Source: an uncultured Clostridia bacterium (GTDB lineage Bacteria; Bacillota; Clostridia; RUG12999). Taken from it: DNA of 30,596 bases. Of the stretch, positions 7,011 through 14,124 are shown in pieces; position 1 is the stretch's first letter, and each line of letters begins with the position of its first letter. A model generated the notes under the pieces. That model did no database searches. It worked only from the letters and a program-made list of their open reading frames with translations, and was not told the DNA's origin. A program made the position numbers and the translations under genes. The DNA lies in NCBI GenBank assembly GCA_934792465.1, contig CAKVOK010000048.1, positions 1-30,596 of the forward strand, given 5' to 3'.

Positions 7011-7837
7011 CTGCCCGTAACCCTCCTTAAAAATGATTTATCCGTTTTTTCCGGAGATGTCAGCAGCTTTTTAAGCCACGTTCCGAGGCTTTCCGCCGTG
7101 AGATTTCTCGTGAGATTGCCGCCGAGTGCAAGAGATATTTTGCCCGTTTCCTCGGAAACGATTATGGCGGCGCAGTCCGCCGTTTCGCTTATGCCGATGC
7201 CGGCTCTGTGGCGGGTTCCCAGCTCCTTGTTCAGCGTGTTGTCGTCCGTCAGCGGAAGATAGCAGCTTGCCGCAACAATCTTGTCGCGGCGGATTATAAC
7301 CGCTCCGTCGTGCAGCGGTGAATTTTTGAAAAAGAGGTTGCCCAGAAGCTGTGCGGAAACATTGGCATTCACCGTGGTTCCGGTATTTATTATTTCGCCC
7401 AGCATCGTATTGCGTTCTATGACGATAAGCGCACCCGTTTTCGATTCCGACATTTCCTTTGCCGCCGTGCATATTTCGTTCACGGTGGAATCTATGTCGT
7501 ATTCCTTGCTGTCAAAGCTCAAAAACGTGCCTATATTGCTTCTGCCGACCTTTTCGAGCGCACGGCGCAGCTCCGGCTGAAAGACTATAATCATCGCAAG
7601 AACTCCGAACTGCATTACGTATTTCAGCAGGTAATTAATCGCATTAAGCCTCAGCCATTCGCTTACCTGCGTTGCTATTATAAGTATGGCGATACCCTTT
7701 AAAAGCTGGACGGCTCTTGTTTCTCTGACAAGGCTCATCGCTTTGTATATCGCATATGCCACAAGGAGTATATCTATTATATCTGTCCAGCCCATATACA
7801 AAAATCTTGCAAACGGCTGAATAATTAAAAACGGCAT
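6995..7837 (-). CDS. cdaA: Diadenylate cyclase CdaA (c-di-AMP synthase)
   Basis: 280 residues. Three N-terminal membrane helices (about 18-36, 43-62, 69-87) are followed by a DAC (DisA_N) domain. The catalytic signatures are intact: DGA at 177-179 (SPLHDGAVII) and RHR at 209-211 (GTRHRAG). It condenses two ATP into cyclic di-AMP, which controls potassium and osmolyte balance and cell-wall homeostasis. A GGAGGTG lies 5 nt before the ATG. DUF1015 ends 15 bp upstream and cdaR overlaps by 16 bp, so this is an operon. Confidence 0.94.
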   Translation of the reverse strand: MPFLIIQPFARFLYMGWTDIIDILLVAYAIYKAMSLVRETRAVQLLKGIAILIIATQVSEWLRLNAINYLLKYVMQFGVLAMIIVFQPELRRALEKVGRSNIGTFLSFDSKEYDIDSTVNEICTAAKEMSESKTGALIVIERNTMLGEIINTGTTVNANVSAQLLGNLFFKNSPLHDGAVIIRRDKIVAASCYLPLTDDNTLNKELGTRHRAGIGISETADCAAIIVSEETGKISLALGGNLTRNLTAESLGTWLKKLLTSPEKTDKSFLRRVTGRWTKD

Positions 7838-7852
7838 AGGCTCACCTCCGGA

Positions 7853-9166
7853 TTATTGAAATTTGTTCATTATCAGTCCTGTTATCAGTTTCGGATAAAA
7901 ATAAGTGGATTTCTGCGGCATTTTTTCATTTGCGAGAGATATTTCCTTAATCTCCCGAATCTTCGTGGGGTTTAAGAAAAACGCACATTCAAAATCTCCG
8001 TTTTTAACAGATTCCTCGGCTTCTTTCGCATCTCTCGTATAGCAGAGATTCGTCTGATTTTTCATATTTTCCGCATTTATCCCGAAAAATCTGCCGAGGA
8101 TAAGCGTGTGCAGAATCGTGACGTCCAAAAGGCGGTATGCTTCGGATTTCTGAATATTCTCACGCTTTGCGATTTCCGTGCTTTTCAGGCGCAGAAAATA
8201 GTAATAATCCTTGCCGGTATACATTGCAAAAACCTTGTCGTCCGCATTCTCCGCAAGCTTGCGTTCAATTGCTTCCGAAATACCGCTGTACGCATATATT
8301 TTGCTTACGTCGAAATTCTCGCTGAGCTGCTCTGTGACAGTCGTTTCGTCAAATCCCGGCACGTTCCTTACAAGCCTGTGAGTCGGGAACACGACAAGCC
8401 CTTTTTCCTCCATGGAAACAAGGAACATCATAACGTAGTTATAAAGCTCTTTTCCCGTATGGTTCGGATTTTTCTTTATCATTTCGTTTCTGAAATTCAG
8501 TGCGGTTTCGTATCTGTGATGTCCGTCCGCAATGAAAAGCTGTTTACTTGCAAATGCTTCTTTCACCCTCGCTATGGTTTCTCCGTCGGAAATCTGCCAC
8601 AGGCTCTGTGTAACCTTATCCGCCGATACGAAACAATTCTGCGGTTCGTCTGCGGAAGCCTTGCGTATTATCTCCGATACCGTACCGCTGTTATCATTGA
8701 ACAGCGAATAAATCGGGCTGAAATTTGCGCCCGTGGCACGCATGAGGTTCAGTCTGTCCGTCTTTGCCTTTGAGAGTGTTTCTTCATGCGGAAGTATTAT
8801 TTTCTTCTCAAATTCTTCAAGATGAACGAGGCACATAATACCTTTGTACGACAGCGTTCTGCCGTCCTTTAAAGTGAATTTCTGACCGTATATATAGAGT
8901 GACGGTGCGAAATCCTGGCGCAGAACCTCGGACTGCATCCAGTCTTCGAGAAACTCCGCACTTCTCGTATATTTATTATGATTATCGTCATCATCGGGAA
9001 ATTCTTCGCCGTTTTCAAGACGTATAACATTGAACGGGTGTGCCTCATACAGCTCTTTTTGCTGTGCCGGCGAAATAATGTCATATGGGGGTGCGGTAAC
9101 CGCCGCAAGGTCGCCCACCACATCGGTATTAAATCTAAGTCCGTTAAACGGTGCTATTATTGCCAT
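7853..9166 (-). CDS. DUF1015 family protein of unknown function
   Basis: About 437 residues with hallmarks of the DUF1015 family: N-terminal IIAPFNGLRFNTDVVGDLAAVTAPPYDIIS, the conserved NVIRLE, GFIADGHHRYETAL-like LFIADGHHRYETALNFRNEM in the middle, and a C-terminal TKIREIKEISLANEKMPQKSTYFYPKL. The family is usually soluble and conserved across anaerobes, often near serA or phosphoserine genes; no activity is firmly assigned that I can cite. I chose ATG 9166 because GGAGA lies 7 nt upstream. The in-frame ATG at 9178 has its AAAGG too close. As first gene of the cdaA operon it may be tied to c-di-AMP physiology, but that rests on context only. Confidence 0.85.
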   Translation of the reverse strand: MAIIAPFNGLRFNTDVVGDLAAVTAPPYDIISPAQQKELYEAHPFNVIRLENGEEFPDDDDNHNKYTRSAEFLEDWMQSEVLRQDFAPSLYIYGQKFTLKDGRTLSYKGIMCLVHLEEFEKKIILPHEETLSKAKTDRLNLMRATGANFSPIYSLFNDNSGTVSEIIRKASADEPQNCFVSADKVTQSLWQISDGETIARVKEAFASKQLFIADGHHRYETALNFRNEMIKKNPNHTGKELYNYVMMFLVSMEEKGLVVFPTHRLVRNVPGFDETTVTEQLSENFDVSKIYAYSGISEAIERKLAENADDKVFAMYTGKDYYYFLRLKSTEIAKRENIQKSEAYRLLDVTILHTLILGRFFGINAENMKNQTNLCYTRDAKEAEESVKNGDFECAFFLNPTKIREIKEISLANEKMPQKSTYFYPKLITGLIMNKFQ

Positions 9167-9217
9167 TGTAATCTCCATGCCTTTCCGCCCGAAAAATTTT
9201 TATGCACGGGCAACTGC

Positions 9218-9245
9218 ATATTAATATCTGTTCTGCCGCTTTCAA
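9218..9245 (-). promoter_or_regulatory. Likely promoter of the DUF1015-cdaA-cdaR-tex operon
   Basis: On the minus strand, TTGAAA (9245-9240), a 16-bp spacer and TAATAT (9223-9218) end about 50 bp before the ATG at 9166. The -35 overlaps the end of the palindromic element at 9241-9276. Confidence 0.4.
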
Positions 9246-9276
9246 TAAGGGGCTTTAGCCCCGTCATTCAACGTTT
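9241..9276. repeat. Dispersed palindromic element, copy 1
   Basis: TTCAATAA, then GGGGCT-TT-AGCCCC, then G-TCATTCAACGTTT. The same layout recurs at 17327-17361 with the central stem changed to GGAGCT/AGCTCC, so both sides of the stem changed together. Confidence 0.65.
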
Positions 9277-9307
9277 TCAGCGGGAGATTGTATCCCACCG
9301 CTGAAAA
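9274..9307. repeat. 10-bp stem hairpin between trpS and DUF1015
   Basis: TTTTCAGCGG (9274-9283) pairs exactly with CCGCTGAAAA (9298-9307); an inner GGGA/TCCC can add to the stem. No T-run follows the 3' arm on either strand. It may be a boundary element rather than a terminator. Confidence 0.5.
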
Positions 9308-9340
9308 AAATCAAGCGGAATCCGCCGTCTACAGAGGCGG
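9304..9340 (-). terminator. Probable terminator of trpS
   Basis: On the minus strand, GC-rich stems (TCCGCC/GGCGGA, alternatively GCGG-ATT-CCGC at 9325-9315) lead into TTGATTTTTTT. It lies about 37 bp after the trpS stop. The two alternative pairings make the exact stem uncertain. Confidence 0.55.
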
Positions 9341-9376
9341 AGGACGTCTTAATTTAGTTATATCAGCAATGATATT

Positions 9377-10372
9377 TTATACGGTAAGACCGAGTTTTTT
9401 ATACACCTTAAACATTGTTTTTGAAGCAATGAAAGATGCAGTCTGTTCGCTTTTCGTATATATTTCTTTAAGATAATCTTTATTACTTAAATAATATTCG
9501 TATTTTTCCTGTATCGGTTTGAGATGTTCCGCAACCGCTTCGCCGACCGCAAGCTTAAAATCGCCGTAGCCCTTGCCCTCAAATTCTTTTTCGGTTTCCG
9601 CAATCGTCTTTCCGGTAACTGCGCAGTAAATGGAAATAAGATTGTTTATACCGGGTTTATCTTCTCTGAACACAACGCACGATTCGCTGTCCGTTACCGC
9701 ACGTTTGAATTTGCGTATTATCGTGTCCGTATCGTCTGTCAGCAGAATAAATCCGTTTACATTGGTATCGGACTTCGACATTTTCGATGCCGGATCTTGC
9801 AGGCTCATTATTCTTGCGCCCGTTTTTGGGATATATCCGTCCGGAATCGTAAACACATCGCCGTAAATTCCGTTAAATCTCATCGCTATGTCGCGGCAGA
9901 TTTCGAGGTGCTGTTTCTGGTCGTGACCCACGGGCACGAGGTCTGCTTTATAAAGCAGAATATCCGCCGCCATAAGTGCAGGGTATGTGAAAAGACCGGC
10001 ATTTATATTGTTTGCGTGTTTTGCGGATTTATCCTTGAACTGCGTCATTCTCGAAAGCTCGCCCATCTGCGTGAAGCAGTCGAGAACCCAGCCGAGTTCT
10101 GCGTGCTGGTGTACTCTGGACTGGAAAAAAAGCAGGCTTTTTTCCGGGTCTACACCGCAGGCAAGCAGAAGCGCCATAAGGTTTATCGAATTTTTTCTGA
10201 GCTCCGCCGGAACTTGGCGAACCGTAAGCGAATGTAAATCCGCAATTGCGTATATACATTCGTATTCGTCCTGGAGTGCTCCCCAGTTTTTAATAGCGCC
10301 TATGTAGTTGCCGAGCGTCATTGTTCCGGTCGGCTGAATTGCGCTGAATATTCTTTTTTTCTTATTTTCCAT
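9377..10372 (-). CDS. trpS: Tryptophanyl-tRNA synthetase
   Basis: A 331-residue class I aminoacyl-tRNA synthetase that charges tRNA-Trp. The HIGH-equivalent region is PTGTMTLGNYIG (14-25) and KMSKS is at 197-201. The length and the DLHSLTV and VGHDQKQHLE motifs are typical of bacterial TrpRS. GGAGATAACAAT precedes the ATG at 10372. No T-box leader is visible upstream; the leader runs into a repeat-rich spacer instead. The gene seems monocistronic with a terminator at 9304-9340. Confidence 0.96.
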   Translation of the reverse strand: MENKKKRIFSAIQPTGTMTLGNYIGAIKNWGALQDEYECIYAIADLHSLTVRQVPAELRKNSINLMALLLACGVDPEKSLLFFQSRVHQHAELGWVLDCFTQMGELSRMTQFKDKSAKHANNINAGLFTYPALMAADILLYKADLVPVGHDQKQHLEICRDIAMRFNGIYGDVFTIPDGYIPKTGARIMSLQDPASKMSKSDTNVNGFILLTDDTDTIIRKFKRAVTDSESCVVFREDKPGINNLISIYCAVTGKTIAETEKEFEGKGYGDFKLAVGEAVAEHLKPIQEKYEYYLSNKDYLKEIYTKSEQTASFIASKTMFKVYKKLGLTV

Positions 10373-10422
10373 TATTGTTATCTCCTTTAATTATATGGGT
10401 AAATATTATCTTTCCGTTTTTG

Positions 10423-10452
10423 TTATTCGGGCAGATAATGCAGATTTGACAA
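10423..10452 (-). promoter_or_regulatory. Weak candidate promoter of trpS
   Basis: On the minus strand, TTGTCA (10452-10447), an 18-bp spacer and GAATAA (10428-10423) lie about 50 bp before the start. The -35 is supplied by the terminal TTGACAA of the adjacent REP-like unit. The match is modest. Confidence 0.3.
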
Positions 10453-10599
10453 CCCCTCCACCGCCATAGGCGGTCCCCACACCTCCGCTGCACGGCAGCT
10501 TCCGGCGCCTCACACTGATTTTGACAACCCTTCCACCACTGACGTGGTCCCCACACCTCCGCTGCACGGCAGCTTCCGGCGCCTTGCACAGGGGAGGCA
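10446..10599. repeat. Two tandem REP-like units, period 75 bp
   Basis: Copies start at 10446 and 10521 (TTGACAACCC...). Each has a variable first hairpin (ACCGCC-ATA-GGCGGT in copy 1, ACCAC-TGAC-GTGGT in copy 2), a constant CCCCACACCTCC, and a constant GCTGC-ACG-GCAGC hairpin followed by TTCCGGCGCC. Copy 2 ends in CACAGGGGAGGCA, which can pair back to CCCTCC. The window-end element (30452-30562) shares ACAACCCCTC and ACACAGGGGAGCC. No ORF is credible here. Confidence 0.75.
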
Positions 10600-10642
10600 T
10601 TGGTTTGTGGCACTGAATAATGTTTGTATATACCTATGTATC

Positions 10643-10909
10643 AGCTAAATTTTGCACTGTCGTGCAAAGCTAAATTATCTCGTTTTACTCGATAGCTAAA
10701 TTGTTTCTTCGAAACAGCTAAATTAAATTCGCCTTGTAGCTGCCGTTAGGCGCCCTGACCGCAACGCAGTGTAGGGAAGAAGTGCCCTTGGGGTACAATT
10801 TAGCTGAACGTAGTTCAATTTAGCTGCCAGAAGCAATTTAGCTCGCCGATAGGCGCCCTGACCGCAACGCAGTGCAGGGAAGAAGTACCCTTGGGGTGCG
10901 AATTTAGCT
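10643..10909. repeat. Cluster of eight AGCTAAATT 9-mers, four in each orientation, with mini-hairpin spacers
   Basis: AGCTAAATT occurs exactly at 10643, 10668, 10694 and 10716, and its reverse complement AATTTAGCT at 10797, 10817, 10835 and 10901. Spacers are mostly palindromes: TTGCAC-TGTC-GTGCAA, GTTTC-TTC-GAAAC and GAAC-GTA-GTTC. Two spacers carry a 50-bp direct repeat (10747-10796 and 10850-10899, 47/50 identical). The cluster ends 2 bp before the aminotransferase stop codon and fills most of the spacer between that gene and trpS. It is not CRISPR: the repeat is too short, spacers are unequal and self-complementary, and orientation flips. Confidence 0.85.
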
Positions 10910-10911
10910 TT

Positions 10912-12087
10912 TTACAGTGCTGCGGCAAGTGCTTTTATAGCCGTTTCAATCTTATCTTCCGCAACCATGGAATAATTAAGTCTGAATGTATTTGTCGGCT
11001 TTTCGATATCGACCATAAACGTGCTTCCCGGAACGAATGCAACCTTATTTTCAATTGCACGTTTCAAAACATCCGCACTGTTGCTGCCGTCATGCATTGT
11101 GCAGAACAGAAACAAGCCGCCCTCCGGGCGTGTATAAGTACAGGTTTTCGGGAAATATTCGTCCATAGCCGCAAGCATTTTTTTGCATTTTCTGCCGTAA
11201 AGCTTTCTTATCTCTTTTATGTGGTCGTCAAGCGAATATTTCGTCATATATTCCGCTGCCATCATCTGGTTGAGAAGCGGTGTATGAACGTCATTTACCT
11301 GTTTTGCGACAACCATTCTTTCAATTATCTGTTTATTCGCCGTAGCCCAGCCGATTCTAAGTCCTGCGGAAAGAATCTTTGAAAATGTGCCGTCATATAT
11401 AACTCTGCCCTCGGTATCGAGAGATTTTATCGTCGGAACGTCCTCTCCCGAAAATCTCAAATCGCCGTACGGGTTATCTTCGAGGATAAACACGTTATAT
11501 TTTGAAGCAAGTTCAAGAAGCTTTTTACGTTTTTCAAGACTCATTGTTATGCCTGTAGGATTCTGGAACGTAGCTATTGTATAAATAAGCTTTATTTTAC
11601 CGGTTTTAAGGAGTTCTTCGAGCTTTTCCATGTTCATTCCGTCCTCTTCTATCGGAACGCCGTACAGCTTCGCTCTGTATGTACGTGCGGAGTTTAGCGT
11701 ACCTATAAAAGACGGTTCTTCAACGGCTATTCCCTCTCCGTCGTTTACGAGAACACGCATTGCGAGGTCTATCGCCTGCTGTGCGCCTGTTGTAATTATC
11801 GTTACATCGTCCTCACCGGCAACACCGAGTTTCTTCATGCGCTCATGAACCAGTTCACGAAGCGGTGCGTAGCCGTCCGTTATGCCGTATTGCAATGCAA
11901 CGTCCGGCTTTTCCGTCAGAATTTCTTTCGATATTTCCGCAAGCTCTTTCGCCGGGAATGTTTCCGGTGCAGGGTTTCCGCCTGCGAGCGATATTATATC
12001 CGACTGCCCTATAAGCTTAAAAATCTCTCTTATTGCAGACGCTTTGATACCCTTTACTCTGTCTGCAAACATATTCTGCATATCCAT
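10912..12087 (-). CDS. PLP-dependent class I/II aminotransferase
   Basis: About 391 residues, fold-type I, of the group that includes 2-aminoadipate and branched-chain/aromatic aminotransferases related to MocR catalytic domains. Visible features are SLAGGNPAPETFP near 33-45, the YG(I/D)TDGY substrate loop at 67-73, TTGAQQAIDL (99-108), NPTG (176-179), D204 and Y207 in EDNPYGDL, the PLP lysine K237 in GTFSKILSAGLRIGW, and a C-terminal FRLNYS arginine that binds the substrate carboxylate. It swaps amino groups between an amino acid and a 2-oxo acid; the substrate cannot be read from sequence. I chose ATG 12087 because GGAAAGGA lies about 10 nt upstream and upstream residues lack family similarity. 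Its best upstream promoter is 640 bp away beyond a structured repeat array. Confidence 0.88.
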   Translation of the reverse strand: MDMQNMFADRVKGIKASAIREIFKLIGQSDIISLAGGNPAPETFPAKELAEISKEILTEKPDVALQYGITDGYAPLRELVHERMKKLGVAGEDDVTIITTGAQQAIDLAMRVLVNDGEGIAVEEPSFIGTLNSARTYRAKLYGVPIEEDGMNMEKLEELLKTGKIKLIYTIATFQNPTGITMSLEKRKKLLELASKYNVFILEDNPYGDLRFSGEDVPTIKSLDTEGRVIYDGTFSKILSAGLRIGWATANKQIIERMVVAKQVNDVHTPLLNQMMAAEYMTKYSLDDHIKEIRKLYGRKCKKMLAAMDEYFPKTCTYTRPEGGLFLFCTMHDGSNSADVLKRAIENKVAFVPGSTFMVDIEKPTNTFRLNYSMVAEDKIETAIKALAAAL

Positions 12088-12118
12088 ATTATGACCATTC
12101 CTTTCCCAAAACCAATGT

Positions 12119-12134
12119 CTGCCGTATACGGCAG
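12119..12134. promoter_or_regulatory. 16-bp perfect palindrome upstream of the aminotransferase
   Basis: CTGCCGTATACGGCAG lies 32 bp before the start codon. A perfect GC-bounded palindrome here could be an operator or a leader hairpin. No matching regulator is in the window. Confidence 0.4.
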
Positions 12135-12211
12135 TATATTTTAAAATATTGTAAAAATGCGCTAAGTCTGAGCAGTGCACAAAACGCAAACCTACATCAT
12201 AATCAAGCCAA

Positions 12212-12741
12212 CCTGCGTCCGCAGACGCATATTTATTTTATAAGTTATTCTTTCAAGACCGTGTACGGTCGCAGAAAGCAAGAAAAACAAGCTTTTAAGG
12301 AAAGTGCCAACTTTCCGTTATTTATTTGTACGTTTTTATTATGCTATAAAAGCAATACTGCGCAAGCAGTTTGCATTCCTATATTCGGCATCAATAAATT
12401 TTCCTTATATCCTGCGTCCGCAGACGCATATTTATTTTATAAGTTATTCTTTCAAGACCGTGAGCGGTCGCAGAAAGCAAGAAAAACAACCTTATAAGGA
12501 AAGCGTCAGCTTTTCGTTATTTATTTGTACGTTTTTATTATGCCATAAAAGCAATACTGCGCAAGCAGTTTGCATTCCTATATTTGGCATCAATAAACTT
12601 TCCTTATATCCTGCGTCCGCAGACGCATATTTATTTTATAAGTTATTCTTTCAAGACCGTGTACGGTCGCAGAAAGCAATGAAAACAACCTTTTAAGGAA
12701 AGCGTTAGCTTTCCGTTATTTAATTGTATGTTTTTATTATA
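12212..12741 (-). repeat. Tandem array of a 199-bp hairpin-rich unit (2.7 copies)
   Basis: Units begin with CCTGCGTCCGCAGACGC at 12212, 12411 and 12610, giving an exact 199-bp period. Each full unit has TGCGTC/GACGCA, GACCGT/ACGGTC, a GGAAAG.../...CTTTCC stem and ACTGC-GCAA-GCAGT. Stems change on both sides between copies, for example GGAAAGT-GCCA-ACTTTCC against GGAAAGC-GTTA-GCTTTCC. In copy 2 an outer pair ATGCCA/TGGCAT encloses the last hairpin. The unit length is not a multiple of three, so apparent ORFs shift frame between copies. A perfect promoter at the right edge would transcribe the array leftward. The 750-bp gap 12088-12836 otherwise holds only the palindromes, promoter and tuf terminator listed. 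Confidence 0.85.
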
Positions 12742-12764
12742 TCATAAACACTATATTTTGTCAA
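12736..12764 (-). promoter_or_regulatory. Perfect sigma-A promoter reading into the 199-bp repeat array
   Basis: On the minus strand, TTGACA (12764-12759), a 17-bp spacer and TATAAT (12741-12736) are preceded by the extended -10 TGA. It lies just downstream of the tuf terminator. It is the best candidate promoter for the aminotransferase, which would have a leader of about 640 nt, or it may drive a separate non-coding transcript. Confidence 0.85.
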
Positions 12765-12771
12765 CATCAAA

Positions 12772-12789
12772 TACGCATTATAATGCGTA
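12772..12789. promoter_or_regulatory. 18-bp perfect palindrome between the tuf terminator and array promoter
   Basis: TACGCATTATAATGCGTA is a perfect palindrome ending 7 bp upstream of the -35 at 12764. It could be an operator for the array promoter or a spacer hairpin. Confidence 0.45.
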
Positions 12790-12819
12790 AAAACGGACTG
12801 CCGAAGCAGTCCGTTTTTA
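12788..12819 (-). terminator. Strong rho-independent terminator after tuf
   Basis: A 12-bp stem (12789-12800 with 12807-12818), extended by one C-G pair, closes a UUCG tetraloop on the minus strand and ends in TTTTT. It lies about 20 bp after the tuf stop. Confidence 0.92.
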
Positions 12820-12836
12820 TATAATATTATCCGAAA

Positions 12837-14036
12837 TTATTCAATAATTTCCGTAACGATACCGGAACCTACTGTGTGACCGCCTTCACGAATAGCGAAA
12901 CGGAGGTTTTTCTCCATAGCTATAGGTGTGATGAGCTCTACAGAGATTTCTACGTTATCTCCGGGCATACACATTTCTGTGCCTTCCGGTAATGTGATAA
13001 CGCCTGTAACGTCAGTTGTTCTGAAATAGAACTGAGGTCTGTAGTTGTTGAAGAAAGGTGTATGACGTCCGCCTTCTTCTTTTTTCAGTACGTAAACCTG
13101 ACCTTTGAATTTTGTGTGAGGATGTACCGAACCGGGTTTTGCAAGAACCTGTCCTCTTTCGATTTCTTTCTTGTCGATACCACGGAGAAGAGCACCGATG
13201 TTATCGCCTGCCTGACCTTCGTCAAGGAGTTTGTGGAACATTTCGATACCTGTAACAACTGTTTTCTTTGTTTCTTTGATACCGATGATTTCAACTTCTT
13301 CCTGAACGTGGAGTGTACCTCTCTCGATTCTGCCTGTAGCAACTGTACCACGGCCGGAGATTGAGAATACGTCCTCGACAGGCATAAGGAACGGAAGGTC
13401 TGTTGAACGCTCAGGAGCAGGAATGTAGTTGTCTACAGCATCCATAAGCTCTACGATAGGAGCGTATACAGGATCGTTGATGTCTGTTGATGTAGATTCG
13501 AGAACCTGGAGAGCCGAACCTTTGATTATAGGAATATCATCACCCGGGAAATCGTATTCCGAAAGAAGGTCACGGATATCCATTTCAACAAGCTCTAAAA
13601 GCTCAGGGTCATCAACCTGGTCAACTTTGTTCATGAATACAACGATGTAAGGAACGCCAACCTGACGAGCGAGAAGGATATGCTCACGAGTCTGAGGCAT
13701 CGGGCCGTCTGCTGCGGAAACAACGAGGATAGCGCCGTCCATCTGAGCTGCACCGGTGATCATGTTTTTAACGTAGTCGGCATGTCCCGGGCAGTCAACG
13801 TGTGCATAGTGTCTGTTGTCTGTTTCATACTCAACGTGTGCTGTTGAGATTGTGATACCTCTTGCTCTTTCCTCCGGAGCTTTATCGATCTGGTCGTATG
13901 CTGTGTAGTCAGCTTTACCGGAGAATCCTAATACTTTTGTTATAGCAGCCGTAAGAGTAGTCTTACCGTGGTCAACGTGACCGATTGTACCAATGTTTAC
14001 ATGGGGTTTTGTTCTTTCATATTTAGCTTTTGCCAT
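12837..14036 (-). CDS. tuf: Elongation factor Tu
   Basis: A 399-residue GTPase that delivers aminoacyl-tRNA to the ribosome. The G-motifs are intact: GHVDHGKT (19-26), DCPGH (about 81-85) and NKVD (about 136-139). Domains 2 and 3 are complete and the end GSGIVTEIIE is typical. It is the last gene of rpsL-rpsG-fusA-tuf, 88 bp after fusA with an imperfect hairpin in the gap, and is followed by a strong terminator. Confidence 0.99.
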   Translation of the reverse strand: MAKAKYERTKPHVNIGTIGHVDHGKTTLTAAITKVLGFSGKADYTAYDQIDKAPEERARGITISTAHVEYETDNRHYAHVDCPGHADYVKNMITGAAQMDGAILVVSAADGPMPQTREHILLARQVGVPYIVVFMNKVDQVDDPELLELVEMDIRDLLSEYDFPGDDIPIIKGSALQVLESTSTDINDPVYAPIVELMDAVDNYIPAPERSTDLPFLMPVEDVFSISGRGTVATGRIERGTLHVQEEVEIIGIKETKKTVVTGIEMFHKLLDEGQAGDNIGALLRGIDKKEIERGQVLAKPGSVHPHTKFKGQVYVLKKEEGGRHTPFFNNYRPQFYFRTTDVTGVITLPEGTEMCMPGDNVEISVELITPIAMEKNLRFAIREGGHTVGSGIVTEIIE

Positions 14037-14073
14037 TTTTGTTTCTCCTCTCTTATATAAAGATTATTTTTCG

Positions 14074-14105
14074 TTTCGGTTAATGCCGTTCGGCACTAAC
14101 CGAAA
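14074..14105 (-). other. Intercistronic hairpin between fusA and tuf
   Basis: TTTCGGTTA (14074-14082) pairs with TAACCGAAA (14097-14105), and inner TGCCG pairs with CGGCA across one mismatch. No U-run follows on the transcribed strand. It is more likely an mRNA processing or stability element than a terminator. Confidence 0.55.
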
Positions 14106-14124
14106 ACTTATTTATCATTGCAAA

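Noticed and set aside
10373..10620. T-box leader for trpS
   Set aside because: No T-box core (TGGnACCGCG-type) or specifier stem was found on the minus strand. The region is filled by REP-like units.
10643..10909. CRISPR-like array
   Set aside because: Repeats are only 9 bp, orientation flips, spacers are unequal and palindromic, and no cas gene is present.
12261..12696. Overlapping plus-strand open frames in the 199-bp array
   Set aside because: The unit length is not a multiple of three, so each copy is read in another frame. The frames have no ribosome sites and merely translate hairpin repeats.
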